A DNA stretch of 64,000 nt from Mucilaginibacter sp. L196 (GTDB lineage Bacteria; Bacteroidota; Bacteroidia; Sphingobacteriales; Sphingobacteriaceae). How positions within the stretch are numbered: position 1 is the stretch's first letter; every line of letters begins with the position of its first letter. A program made the position numbers and the translations under genes. The notes under the pieces are model-generated. The model ran no database searches, had not been told where the DNA came from, and saw only the letters and a list, made by a program, of their open reading frames with translations. Location: the NCBI RefSeq assembly GCF_009765905.1, contig NZ_LMUO01000009.1:34800-98799 (forward strand), read 5' to 3'. Below, in pieces: positions 45,916 through 55,912 of this stretch.

Positions 45916-47193
45916 TTATTGCATCTCTGCATATTTCCTGATTACCCGCCAGGTACTTGCATCCGTATCAAATACAGAGTTTAAACCCTGTTCTTCACCA
46001 CCTGGGTCACCCATAAATTCATCGCCATCTTTCCAGAATATTTGTCCGGGTTTAGGTCGTGCAATACCACCGAAAGCCCAAAAGTTAGCGCCAGCAATTA
46101 TTGGGTGCTGTATCATCTGCCCGAATATAAAATCGTAGAAATTATCCCGGTTATAAGTTGTTGAGCTGATGCTGAATGATTGGCTATCTCTCGGCAAGCC
46201 AAATTCTTCAATTACTAAAGGTTTATTTAATTCTTTAGCGATCTCCACATGTCGGTTTATATAATTGGTGGCATTGGTAATGGTGTTCGCATAACCGGCA
46301 ACAATAGAAGTATCCTTAAACCAACCCCAGTTCTTCGGCCAGATGTGAATGGTGAGATAATCAATATTTTTATCGGCGTGAATGGTTTTAAAAACGGATA
46401 TATCATTATCCGAAGCAATATCGCCTTCGCTGCCAGTGGTAAGCAGATGGTTTTTATCAATTGATTTAATCAATGTTGATACATGCTGCATCCAGGTTTC
46501 AAAAGCAGGAGTAGCCGATTGCTCCATGGCACGTGGCTCGTTGATGATTTCCCATGCCATGATTGCCGGATCATTTATATATTTTTTGCCGTTGATGCTG
46601 TTGGTGCGATGCAAAATGTATTTGATGTAAGCATCCAGCTCATCCATACATTTTTGGCAAGCGTAAAACTGACTGGTATAATGCTGGTTTTCGTTCCAGG
46701 TATAGCCGCCATATTTTGAGCGAGGCTGCGTGCCATAACCGTTCCATTCTAAATACTGACCTAAGCCACCGCTCCAATCCCATGTATTGGTAAAGTGTAA
46801 AACGGCTTTCATATTGCGTTTGCCTAATTCATTCAGCAAATAATCAAGGCCGTAAGCTATCTTCTCATTAAACTTTCCCGGTTCAGGTTGTAATGATTTT
46901 TCACTTGGCGTGCGGTAAGGGTAGGTGGTTAAACCTTCGGCACCAACCATAATACGTAAGTTGGTTACGCTGTTCTTTTTCAGAAAATCAAGTTCGGTTT
47001 TAAGGCGGGTTTTACCTTTTTCGCCGTTGGTAGCCAACAGGCCGCCATACCAATAATTTGCGCCGATGTAACGGTAGGCTTTGCTATCGATAGTAAATTG
47101 TGTTCCCTCAACCCTAACAAAACCACTTTGGGCAAAACAGGTTATGGATGCAGTTAGTAATAAAAATGTAAACAGGAGCTTTTGTGTATTCAC
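45916..47193 (-). CDS. Secreted GH5 mannan endo-1,4-beta-mannosidase
   Basis: 425 residues, signal peptide (LLFTFLLLTASITCFAQ). GH5_7-like mannanase: acid/base Glu in AWEIINEPRAME around residue 216 and nucleophile Glu in LVIEEFGLPRD around residue 322. The ends of the mannanase signature YIGANYWYGGLLA and TWDWSGGLGQYLEW are also present. It cuts beta-mannan backbones outside the cytoplasm. Regulator and epimerase genes follow, but there is no Sus-like outer membrane pair, so it is not a classic PUL. Confidence 0.88.
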   Translation of the reverse strand: MNTQKLLFTFLLLTASITCFAQSGFVRVEGTQFTIDSKAYRYIGANYWYGGLLATNGEKGKTRLKTELDFLKKNSVTNLRIMVGAEGLTTYPYRTPSEKSLQPEPGKFNEKIAYGLDYLLNELGKRNMKAVLHFTNTWDWSGGLGQYLEWNGYGTQPRSKYGGYTWNENQHYTSQFYACQKCMDELDAYIKYILHRTNSINGKKYINDPAIMAWEIINEPRAMEQSATPAFETWMQHVSTLIKSIDKNHLLTTGSEGDIASDNDISVFKTIHADKNIDYLTIHIWPKNWGWFKDTSIVAGYANTITNATNYINRHVEIAKELNKPLVIEEFGLPRDSQSFSISSTTYNRDNFYDFIFGQMIQHPIIAGANFWAFGGIARPKPGQIFWKDGDEFMGDPGGEEQGLNSVFDTDASTWRVIRKYAEMQ

Positions 47194-47372
47194 CGGGTTA
47201 TAAATTGGTGTATAAAATTACAGAAAGGCAGCCATGCCGATTAATACTGTTTTAACAATCTATGGCTATAAACAAGCATAAATGGGGGCCGATCTAAGTA
47301 AATCATAAATAAATAATCTTTGGAACAATAGGAGCATCGTTTGGTTTAAGTAATAGTCAAAACTATTTAATC

Positions 47373-48314
47373 ATGGATGCAAATAAAGATAAATATAAAG
47401 CTGTACGTTATGAGCACTTCGGCCATGTTGATGTGTTACATATTGTTGAATTACCGAAACCTGCTGCAAATAAAGGAGAGGTTTTAATACGGGTAAAGGC
47501 TGCTGGAATAAACCCCGGTGAAGCGTCAATCAGAGAAGGGTTTCTGGAGAAACAATTTCCTTCAACCTTCCCGTCCGGACAAGGCACTGATTTTGCTGGT
47601 GTAATAGAAAGCGTTGGGGCGGATATAACCGCTTTTAAACCGGGTGACAAAGTTATAGGCTTCAGCAACAATCGTAACAGCCAGGCAGAATATGTTGTGG
47701 TAAAGCCAGATCAATTAGTATCAAAACCGCCAAAGGTTTCATGGGAGCAGGCTGGCGGATTGTTTGTGGCAGGCACTACAGCTTATGCCGCGGTAAGGGC
47801 AGTTGGGCTGAAAGAAGGAGATATTGTAATCGTATCGGGTGCTGCAGGTGGAGTGGGATCTCTTGCAGTTCAAATAGCTAAAAAACGCGGTGCCAAAGTT
47901 ATTGGTATTGCCAGTGCACCTAATCATCATTGGTTAAAAAAACATGATGTTATTCCTGTTAGTTATGATGGAAATATCGAAGAAAGTTTAAAAATAGCCC
48001 TTAGCGGATCAAAAGCCGATGCATTTATCGATACCTCCGGGAAAGGTTACGTAGAATTAGCCATAAAGCTGGGTATCTCTGTTGACAGGATCAATACTAT
48101 TATTGATTTTGCAGCGGTTGAAAAATATAAGATAAAAGCCGAGGGTAGTGCAGCGGCATCAACGGCTCAGGTATTAGGTGAACTTGCACAAATGGTAAAT
48201 GATGGTGGCTTGGAAATACCTATTGCAAAAACATATCCGCTAAGCCTGGTTAAGGATGCTTATATAGAGTTGGAGAAGCATCATACACATGGTAAAATTG
48301 TGTTGATTCCGTAA
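47373..48314 (+). CDS. Zinc-type NADP-dependent quinone oxidoreductase-like protein
   Basis: 313 residues of the MDR superfamily. N-terminal GroES-like domain (EVLIRVKAAGINPGEASIREG) and Rossmann domain with VSGAAGGVGSLAVQIAKKRGAKVIG. No structural or catalytic zinc cysteines are visible, so it is of the quinone oxidoreductase (zeta-crystallin) type. Substrate unknown. Single gene ending before a strong terminator. Confidence 0.9.
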   Translation: MDANKDKYKAVRYEHFGHVDVLHIVELPKPAANKGEVLIRVKAAGINPGEASIREGFLEKQFPSTFPSGQGTDFAGVIESVGADITAFKPGDKVIGFSNNRNSQAEYVVVKPDQLVSKPPKVSWEQAGGLFVAGTTAYAAVRAVGLKEGDIVIVSGAAGGVGSLAVQIAKKRGAKVIGIASAPNHHWLKKHDVIPVSYDGNIEESLKIALSGSKADAFIDTSGKGYVELAIKLGISVDRINTIIDFAAVEKYKIKAEGSAAASTAQVLGELAQMVNDGGLEIPIAKTYPLSLVKDAYIELEKHHTHGKIVLIP

Positions 48315-48408
48315 GCTCAAGAAATAATATAGAATAATTTAATGGGTAATAGTTGTTTGTAAGGACACAAACAACGGAGTAAATAAGAGAAATCCCAGTT
48401 TGATAAAG

Positions 48409-48446
48409 CAAAAAGACCTTTCGGATATACAGAAAGGTCTTTTTAT
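48409..48446. terminator. Bidirectional terminator hairpin
   Basis: AAAAAGACCTTTC, loop GGATATACA, GAAAGGTCTTTTT. Perfect 13 bp arms with A/T tracts on both sides, between convergent genes (oxidoreductase and gapA). Confidence 0.85.
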
Positions 48447-48478
48447 TTCCATTGCTTGTGTCCTCACAAGCAATTTGA

Positions 48479-49480
<1,002 letters not shown>

Positions 49481-50329
49481 TTAATTTTTGTTAGAATAGT
49501 ACGTTAGTAAATTATTTATAGGTTCTTTAATTATGTTTCCGATGGTTAATTTTGATTCGGTGGCAACCTCTATAAGGTGATCCTGAAAGTTGGCTGCAAC
49601 TGAGCCTGCAAAGTGAACAGCAGCTTCGGGATATTGCTTATGTAAAGGTAACAAATATGTGTTTATTAGCTTGCTAAATCCTTTTTTTATTACATTTTGT
49701 AGATAAACATCTTCCCGGTTCTCCAGGTAAAAATCGTTGAACGAACTCAGGAATAAAGCCGGTTGCTTTTGGCGATAAACCTTCTCTAAAAGATTACTGC
49801 GATCAGCATCATACTTATGTACAAACTTTTTGCGGAGTGGCACAGGCAGCGTTTCGTTCATAAAACCTTTTATAAGTTCCCGGCCTAACCAGTTGCCCGA
49901 TCCTTCATCAGCCAGGATATAACCCAAACCATAGTTGTTTGGCTTAACCTTGCGGCCATCATACCACGCCGCGTTTGATCCGCTGCCGCAAATGCTTACA
50001 ATGCCTGGCGTATTTTTGCAGCAGGCAATAGCGGCAGCCATAATATCGTGATCAACAATAACTTTTCCGTTTCTAAAAAAGTTTGAAAGTGCATTTTGGA
50101 TCACCTGTTTCAAATCAGCAGTTGAAGCGCCCGCGCCAAAAAAATAAATGCGTTTTATTTCTTCAGCATGATGGATGAGGTTGATGTTTTTATTAAGCAG
50201 TTGTACGATGAATTTTTCATCATTAAAATAGGGATTGATGCCATTGGTTTTAAAGGAAGCAATAGTTCTGCCTTTATCAGCCAAACGCCAATGCGCGTAG
50301 TGCGATCCGCTATATACAACTGCAATCAT
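49481..50329 (-). CDS. BadF/BcrD-like kinase paralogue with degenerate phosphate-1 motif
   Basis: 282 residues, ASKHA sugar-kinase-like fold. It has GSGSNAAWYDG (adenosine/phosphate-2 region) and ADEGSGNWLGREL, but the expected N-terminal DGGSTKT phosphate-1 motif is YSGSHYAHW, and no Asp is there. So it is probably impaired in catalysis or has changed function. Its intact paralogue is at 52259-53119 (kept as NagK-like). Located directly between pfkA and gapA: start adjoins the pfkA stop, end is 6 bp from the gapA start. Confidence 0.8.
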   Translation of the reverse strand: MIAVVYSGSHYAHWRLADKGRTIASFKTNGINPYFNDEKFIVQLLNKNINLIHHAEEIKRIYFFGAGASTADLKQVIQNALSNFFRNGKVIVDHDIMAAAIACCKNTPGIVSICGSGSNAAWYDGRKVKPNNYGLGYILADEGSGNWLGRELIKGFMNETLPVPLRKKFVHKYDADRSNLLEKVYRQKQPALFLSSFNDFYLENREDVYLQNVIKKGFSKLINTYLLPLHKQYPEAAVHFAGSVAANFQDHLIEVATESKLTIGNIIKEPINNLLTYYSNKN

Positions 50330-51316
50330 TTATATCGATAATATATCGGCCATTAGTAGCAGGTCCGATTCCAGCCTGAATTCCTGCTGGTTCAATGCTT
50401 TTTCTAAACTGGTTAGTACTATGTGGTTGGCCTCTAAACCCACCATTTTTTGTGTTTCGCCCGCAATTAAGGCATTTACCGCCGCAAAACCAAGTCTGCT
50501 ACCCAAAATACGGTCGAAGCTTGATGGGCTGCCACCGCGTTGCAGGTGGCCTAATATGGTAACTTTAATATCGTAATGTTTTACTTCTTGTTCAACACGT
50601 TTGGCAATATCATAAACACCACCATTTTTATCGCCTTCAGCAACAATCACAATACTTGATGATTTTTTGTTAAGGTGCCCTGTTTTTAAACCGTCAATCA
50701 ACTCGCTGATTGCAGTTTCTTTCTCCGGCAGTAAAATAGCTTCCGCTCCGCAGGAAATGCCCGCACGTAGCGCTATCGCGCCTGAATCACGCCCCATCAC
50801 TTCGATAAAGAATAAACGATCATGCGCATCGGCAGTATCGCGTATTTTATCTATCGCCTCGATAACGGTATTGGTAGCGGTATCAAAACCAAGGGTGTAG
50901 GTTGTGCCACACAAATCGTTATCAATAGTACCGGGAACACCCATTACGGCTATGTCAGGATATTTCCTTGAGAAGCGCAAGGCTCCGGTAAAAGTTCCAT
51001 CGCCGCCAATAACAACTATAGCGTCAATTCCCTGGGCTTTTATATTTTGATAGGCAGTTTCCATACCTTCATCGGTACGGAACTCTAAACAGCGGGCTGT
51101 TTTTAATATGGTACCGCCCAGGCTAAGTATATTACTTACTGATCGTGGAGCCATATCGTACATATCGTTTTCAATAAGTCCTTTATAACCCTGCCTTACC
51201 CCAACAACCTCAAGATTGTTATATATGGCTGTTCTTACTACTGCTCGTATACAAGGGTTCATGCCGGGGGCGTCGCCGCCGGAAGTGAGAACCGCAAGTT
51301 TTGAAATTTTATGCAT
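50330..51316 (-). CDS. pfkA: ATP-dependent 6-phosphofructokinase
   Basis: 328 residues. Motifs: LTSGGDAPGMN at the N-terminus, VIGGDGTFTGA, GVPGTIDNDLCGT with the catalytic Asp, and VMGRDSGAIALRAG. It is of the bacterial allosteric ATP-PFK type. First gene of the operon with the BadF-like gene and gapA, all within 7 bp of each other. The NrtR-like gene is divergent from it and shares the 121 bp upstream gap. Confidence 0.97.
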   Translation of the reverse strand: MHKISKLAVLTSGGDAPGMNPCIRAVVRTAIYNNLEVVGVRQGYKGLIENDMYDMAPRSVSNILSLGGTILKTARCLEFRTDEGMETAYQNIKAQGIDAIVVIGGDGTFTGALRFSRKYPDIAVMGVPGTIDNDLCGTTYTLGFDTATNTVIEAIDKIRDTADAHDRLFFIEVMGRDSGAIALRAGISCGAEAILLPEKETAISELIDGLKTGHLNKKSSSIVIVAEGDKNGGVYDIAKRVEQEVKHYDIKVTILGHLQRGGSPSSFDRILGSRLGFAAVNALIAGETQKMVGLEANHIVLTSLEKALNQQEFRLESDLLLMADILSI

Positions 51317-51437
51317 CTTTACAAAACCAATTATAAAGACGAAGATAGTGTGTATAAATTACACAATTAAATTTTATTTTATTTTTGGATTAGAAAATAT
51401 CCCTATATATTTAATTTTATTTAAAAATTTACAGCTT

Positions 51438-52127
51438 TTGGACTTACAACTTCCTCATTTCGACTCCGTATTTTCTATTGATTGCGTGATTTTTGGTTTT
51501 GATGCCGGAGTGCTTAAGGTTTTATTGATTGAGCGTAACGAAGAACCTTTTAAAGATAGTTATGCATTGCCAGGCTATATTGTTGAGCACGATGAAAGCA
51601 TTGACGATGCCGCGGAGCGCATATTATATGAGCTTACCGGGCTTCGCGACATATCTATAAGGCAATTTCACACTTTTGGCGATGTTAACCGCCATCCGCA
51701 GGGTAGGGTGGTTTCTATCGGCTATTTCGCATTGATACGTATCATCGGCCAAAAAGAATTAAACCCGATAACCCAGGTTGCCAGCAAAGCATTCTGGCAT
51801 CCGGTAAACGAATTGCCTAAACTGGCATTCGATCATACCGTAATATTTAATAGGGCGTTTAAAAAAATACGCGCCAAATTAAATTACGAGCCAATAGCTT
51901 TTGAGCTATTGCCTGAGAAATTTACGCTTACCCAGCTGCAACTATTGTATGAGGCGGTGCTGGATAAAAAGCTCGACAAGCGAAACTTCCGTAAAAAGAT
52001 GTTGAGCTATGGCTTTTTAAAGGAGCTGGCCGAGAAACAAAAAGGCGTATCATACCGTGCAGCCAAGTTGTATAAATTCGACAGGCGCAAGTATGCTAAG
52101 ATATTTCAGAATGAAATAGCGAGTTAG
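51438..52127 (+). CDS. Nudix-fold transcription regulator (NrtR/AraR-like)
   Basis: 229 residues from TTG 51438 (DLQLPHFDSVFSID); the frame is open upstream but overlaps the pfkA leader. The Nudix box is degenerate: the REUxEExGU part reads RILYELTGL, so catalytic Glu residues are missing. The C-terminal 80 residues hold a winged-helix region (FTLTQLQLLYEAVLDKKLDKRNFRKKML), typical of NrtR-type regulators that bind sugar or nucleotide effectors. Divergent from pfkA, so it may control the glycolysis operon or the flanking BadF kinase. Confidence 0.85.
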   Translation: MDLQLPHFDSVFSIDCVIFGFDAGVLKVLLIERNEEPFKDSYALPGYIVEHDESIDDAAERILYELTGLRDISIRQFHTFGDVNRHPQGRVVSIGYFALIRIIGQKELNPITQVASKAFWHPVNELPKLAFDHTVIFNRAFKKIRAKLNYEPIAFELLPEKFTLTQLQLLYEAVLDKKLDKRNFRKKMLSYGFLKELAEKQKGVSYRAAKLYKFDRRKYAKIFQNEIAS

Positions 52128-52248
52128 AGATTAGAGACTGGAGGTTAGAGATTAGGCATTGGATGTTCAACTTTTATAAAAACAAAAAAGAGCGATGAAT
52201 TTATTCATCGCTCTTTTCATGAAAACTAATCTCCAGTCTCTAATCTCT
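52126..52248. repeat. Nested palindrome around the terminator
   Basis: AGAGATTAGAGACTGGAG at 52126-52143 and its exact complement at 52231-52248, with the hairpin at 52185-52217 inside. Confidence 0.8.
52185..52217 (+). terminator. Terminator after the NrtR-like gene
   Basis: AAAAGAGCGATGAAT, loop TT, ATTCATCGCTCTTTT. Perfect stem of 11 or more bp with T-run on both strands, between convergent genes. Confidence 0.85.
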
Positions 52249-52258
52249 GGTTAACTAA

Positions 52259-53119
52259 CTACGAATGCGACGGAGCAAGTTCTAAGTGATATTTAACCAG
52301 ATCATCTATAGGTGAGCGGATGATGCGGCCTACGACCATACCGTTTTCGGTAGCAACTTCTTCCAGCACATTGCGGAAATTGTAGCCCACAGAACCGATA
52401 CAGTTAAAAGTATATTTTTGATAATCAGGGTAATGTGTTACCAGGTTGCGGAAGAAATCTTCGAACGATGTACGAACGATGTTTCTTGAATATTCGATGT
52501 TTACAATGTTATCATAAACAAACTTGCTGAAGCTTGCGCAAAAACGATTTGCACGTGGCTGGGTATAAACACGCTCGTTTATATCATCAGGTGTAAGCTG
52601 AAAAGTATCCCAAAAGTTTTTACGAACAGCCTCAGGCATATAACCACGGATATAATCGGTTAATAATTTTTTACCGATATAGCAGCCGCTTCCTTCATCA
52701 CCTAAAATATAAGCACCCGAATCAATATTGCTGGCTACATCTTTTCCATCATAAATACAAGTGTTGGTACCTGTACCTAAAATAGCGGCAAAACCTTCGG
52801 TATTACCTAATAATGCTCTTGCGGCAGCAAGTAAATCATGCCCTACATTAATTTTCGAGTAGGTGAAAACAGCCTGCATTGCATTTTCAACAATCTGGCG
52901 CTTATCAGCAGTTGAACATCCGGCGCCGTAATAATTCACTTCTGTTATGGCGGTTAAATCCAGATCTGTAGGTAAGTTTTCCTTTAACGACTGGATAATA
53001 TATTCTTCGTCTGAGAAATATGGGTTATAACCCTCTGTATTAAAATAAACTTTTTTCCCCTCCTCGGTAACTAAACACCAATTTGTTTTAGTTGAGCCAC
53101 CGTCAGCAATTATGATCAT
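52259..53119 (-). CDS. BadF/BcrD-family kinase (N-acetylglucosamine kinase-like)
   Basis: 286 residues with complete ASKHA motifs: ADGGSTKTNWCLV at the N-terminus, ILGTGTNTCIYDG, and GDEGSGCYIGKKLL. Related to NagK-type sugar kinases. No cysteine clusters of a 2-hydroxyacyl-CoA dehydratase activator, so a sugar kinase is more likely. Paralogue of 49481-50329. Likely monocistronic; preceded by a 480 bp AT-rich gap. Confidence 0.85.
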   Translation of the reverse strand: MIIIADGGSTKTNWCLVTEEGKKVYFNTEGYNPYFSDEEYIIQSLKENLPTDLDLTAITEVNYYGAGCSTADKRQIVENAMQAVFTYSKINVGHDLLAAARALLGNTEGFAAILGTGTNTCIYDGKDVASNIDSGAYILGDEGSGCYIGKKLLTDYIRGYMPEAVRKNFWDTFQLTPDDINERVYTQPRANRFCASFSKFVYDNIVNIEYSRNIVRTSFEDFFRNLVTHYPDYQKYTFNCIGSVGYNFRNVLEEVATENGMVVGRIIRSPIDDLVKYHLELAPSHS

Positions 53120-53598
53120 AAATTATGTTTTTAAAAAAATCGGTTAAAAGTATGATTTACTTATTGTAAAAAGAACACTTTGTATTATTAAAATTAAAAA
53201 TTGGAGCTAAAAAAATATTCGTAATAGGTATCAGCAATAAAATTGTTACTTAAAACAACAATATCGCTATTAAAAACAAACATCAATTTGCAAAATCGAT
53301 TTTCAGATAGCTCACAATTGGTTTTACTAGTACAGGTCAGTTTTTATTAAAATACAATTATATGTATTTGGCTTGATATTTTTAGCCTAAGCAAACGGAA
53401 ATTGTTTAGTTATGACAAAATATAATATCAGTTGTTTGGGTTGAATGGAATAAATTATCAATTGGTTTATTATTCATCAGAATGCTTTGATATTTATTTT
53501 AGCACTGTGTTTGCAGTAGGGTATTTGTAGGGCCTGTTAAAAATGGTTTCGGTTATATAAGCCCCTATATTTACTTCCATAAACCATTACCTGTAATT
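53120..53598. other. AT-rich interval without a detectable gene
   Basis: 479 bp, strongly AT-rich, between divergent genes. I see no coding frame, RNA gene, repeat or clear promoter core; it should hold the promoters for both flanking genes. Confidence 0.5.
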
Positions 53599-54450
53599 AT
53601 GTTGTCACCTAAAAAAATAAGTAGATTATTAGTAAGCCTTTGCCTGTTATTAGTTGCGTTTACAAGCGCTAAAGCACAGGGCAAAAAGCCAAAGTTTAAT
53701 GTAATAGCCTTTTATACTGGCAAAAATGATCTGGCGCACATCAGTTTTGTGCACGAGGCTAACAAGTGGTTCCCAAAGATGGCGAAGAAGTACAATTTCG
53801 CCTACGATTCCACCTCAAACTGGAGTAATATGAATGCCGAATTCCTTTCACATTACCAGGCAGTAATATTTTTAGACACCCGCCCCGAAGACCCGGCAGC
53901 ACGCGCAGCATTCCAAAAATATATGGAAAACGGCGGCGGTTGGATAGGGTTTCACTTCTCGGCATTCGCGCTAACCCCGTCTGATGTACCAGCGAATTGG
54001 GATTGGTACCATAACGTATTTTTAGGTTCGGGGCAGTATGTAAGTAATACCTGGCACCCTACATCAGCATTTTTAAGGGTCGAAGATCCGCATCATCCGG
54101 TTACTAAGGGCCTGCCAACACTATGGAAATCACAGCCCAACGAATGGTATCGCTGGGAAAAAGACCTGCGTACTAATCCTGATATTACTATACTGCTATC
54201 TATTGATTCAACTAGTTTCCCGCTGGGCACAGGCCCCAAACAAAGCGAAATATGGCATAGTGGATATTATCCGGTTGTATGGTCCAATAAAAACTACAAG
54301 ATGGTATACATGAATATGGGCCATAACGATATGGACTACGACCACCATACCAATAAAGAATTATCGCATACTTTAGATAATACAATAGAAGATAAACTCA
54401 TTATAAATACTTTGTTTTGGGTAGCCGAAGGTGAAAAGATAGGTAAGTAG
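53599..54450 (+). CDS. Secreted ThuA-domain protein
   Basis: 283 residues, signal peptide (LVSLCLLLVAFTSAKAQ). ThuA/trehalose-utilisation-like, glutamine-amidotransferase-fold domain (about residues 30-275): FYTGKNDLAHISFVHEANKWFP, GGGWIGFHFSAFA and YMNMGHNDMDYD motifs. The cysteine of active amidotransferases is replaced by Phe/Ser (FHFSAF), as is typical. These proteins are often linked to carbohydrate metabolism; role unknown. Last chromosomal gene before the tRNA. Confidence 0.85.
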   Translation: MLSPKKISRLLVSLCLLLVAFTSAKAQGKKPKFNVIAFYTGKNDLAHISFVHEANKWFPKMAKKYNFAYDSTSNWSNMNAEFLSHYQAVIFLDTRPEDPAARAAFQKYMENGGGWIGFHFSAFALTPSDVPANWDWYHNVFLGSGQYVSNTWHPTSAFLRVEDPHHPVTKGLPTLWKSQPNEWYRWEKDLRTNPDITILLSIDSTSFPLGTGPKQSEIWHSGYYPVVWSNKNYKMVYMNMGHNDMDYDHHTNKELSHTLDNTIEDKLIINTLFWVAEGEKIGK

Positions 54451-54534
54451 TTTATAACCCGTTAATTAACAACTTGTATTTAAAATTTAGTTTTTTGCAA
54501 GAAATTTGCATCTTTGCAGCAGCAAGCATTGCGG

Positions 54535-54611
54535 GGTCCTATAGCTCAGCTGGATAGAGCAACAGATTTCTAATCTGTAGGTCTCTGGTTCGAATCCAGA
54601 TGGGATCACCA
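54535..54611 (+). tRNA. tRNA-Arg (anticodon TCT)
   Basis: Cloverleaf by eye: acceptor GGTCCTA with TGGGATC (two wobble pairs), D stem GCTC/GAGC, anticodon stem ACAGA/TCTGT with loop TTTCTAA and anticodon TCT, T arm TCTGG TTCGAAT CCAGA, discriminator A and encoded CCA (54609-54611). It is followed by a terminator and then the accessory region. Confidence 0.97.
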
Positions 54612-54620
54612 CTTAAATCA

Positions 54621-54653
54621 AAAGCCTCAAATTTAACACTTGAGGCTTTTTTA
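54621..54653 (+). terminator. Terminator after tRNA-Arg
   Basis: AAAGCCTCAA, loop ATTTAACAC, TTGAGGCTTTTTTA. Ten-bp stem and T-run 10 bp downstream of the encoded CCA end. Confidence 0.85.
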
Positions 54654-54657
54654 TTTA

Positions 54658-54860
54658 CTGTACCACGAAACAAGTGAAACACCTGGTACACTTTTAGCCC
54701 CAAAAACGCCCGAAATCCTCCTGAAAACGCCATTATTACATCACTTTTTCAGTGATTTTTGATGTGAAAACACCTGTTTTATGGTAAAAAACAATTAAAA
54801 ATCATTGATTTTTGATCATTTTTTGCCCGTTTTTGATGTAAAATGAAGTGTTTCTACAGC
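54658..54860. repeat. MITE-like block after the tRNA, related to 9450-9509
   Basis: 54658-54709 shares GTACCACGAAAC, CCTGGTACA and ACTTTT..CCCCAAAAAC with the block after mlaD; the remaining 150 bp is T-rich with GTTTTTGAT-like words in both. No gene. Confidence 0.5.
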
Positions 54861-54926
54861 TTTTTGTGCGGAAAATGAAACAGATATCCGCGATATTTTA
54901 ACAAATTTAACTACTTTACATAAATC

Positions 54927-55706
54927 ATGGTAGCACCTAAATCAGGAGATTTTACATTATTGCTCCAAGTATATCGGTTGGGGCTGGTGCGCTGGCTGGT
55001 TAGCCGGGATGAAGTTATTGCCTGGGCTGATGATATTATAAAAAGCACCGACGACCCCGATTATTTTTTTATCGAGCTATCGTTAAGCAGCACTATGAAC
55101 GAGCTGATAGAAATATTAGACCGCAACATCCCCCTTCAGGAAAGTTATATACCTGCCCGGGTAATACTGGGCCTTATATATCAGCTGTTGTTTTATGGTG
55201 AGATAAGGTTTCAGGATGCGTCAAAATTAGTTTACACCTTACAAAACCAACCCTTAACATCATTTGAACATGACAATTTTTATGTATACGAAGATGATTA
55301 CCCATATTACAACCGTAGCGAGGATGAACGGGAAAAAGATCTGCACGCTTTTTTAAATACTTACCGGGCTTTCAACCTGCACAACCATTGGCAATGGCCG
55401 CAAATAAACATACGGGTTGAAGAAATAATAAAACAAAAAGAAGCTGATGTAAAAATGATCAACAAAGCCTATAATAAGGCGTGGCAAAAAAAACGAAAGA
55501 AACAAAAGCTAAAGAAACAAATATTACGCGGCATAGGTATAGCAGGCGTATTCTTATATATATGTTCCGCTATCATCTTGTTATGGCAAAACGGTGGCAA
55601 AAACATAGGTAGCAGCTTTTCCATTTTAGGTATTTTAATCTTTACAATAATAATGCGATGGTACGGGGGCAGAAAGGCAAAGAAACAGCCCATGCGTGTA
55701 AAATAG
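54927..55706 (+). CDS. Unknown protein with two C-terminal membrane helices
   Basis: 259 residues. The first 165 residues are helical and charged (LVRWLVSRDEVIAWADDII, then acidic YEDDYPYYNRSEDERE). A Lys/Gln-rich segment (KKRKKQKLKKQ) leads into two hydrophobic helices (IGIAGVFLYICSAIILLW and SFSILGILIFTIIMRWY). Cytoplasmic head with a membrane anchor. I recognise no family. Located in the accessory region after the tRNA, upstream of the IS element. Confidence 0.65.
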   Translation: MVAPKSGDFTLLLQVYRLGLVRWLVSRDEVIAWADDIIKSTDDPDYFFIELSLSSTMNELIEILDRNIPLQESYIPARVILGLIYQLLFYGEIRFQDASKLVYTLQNQPLTSFEHDNFYVYEDDYPYYNRSEDEREKDLHAFLNTYRAFNLHNHWQWPQINIRVEEIIKQKEADVKMINKAYNKAWQKKRKKQKLKKQILRGIGIAGVFLYICSAIILLWQNGGKNIGSSFSILGILIFTIIMRWYGGRKAKKQPMRVK

Positions 55707-55876
55707 TTGCGCGGTAATGTTAGGCATTTGCCCTATTGCTGGCGTATGCATGCCGTATGTGCTTTATAAACTACTCATAGGATAACGGCCTTGAAATATA
55801 ATTTTTTGACCCACTCCAGTGGTGTATAGATGCGGCAATAAAGGGCTTATATGAATCTATTAACTATTAAGGGCTG

Positions 55877-55912
55877 AAAAATTTTCAGTCCCCGCAAAAT
55901 TTTCAGTCCCCG
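55877..55912. repeat. 18 bp tandem direct repeat at the IS left flank
   Basis: AAAATTTTCAGTCCCCGC occurs twice in tandem directly before the outer IS end. The copy is next to CTGAAAAATTTTCAG, a small palindrome. Confidence 0.75.

Noticed and set aside
45916-47193. Mannanase as part of a Sus-type polysaccharide locus
   Set aside because: No SusC/SusD pair lies near; the neighbours are a Crp-type regulator and an epimerase.
52259-53119. BadF proteins as activators of 2-hydroxyacyl-CoA dehydratase
   Set aside because: Neither protein shows the cysteine pair for the bridging iron-sulfur cluster, and no dehydratase genes are near, so a sugar-kinase role is preferred.
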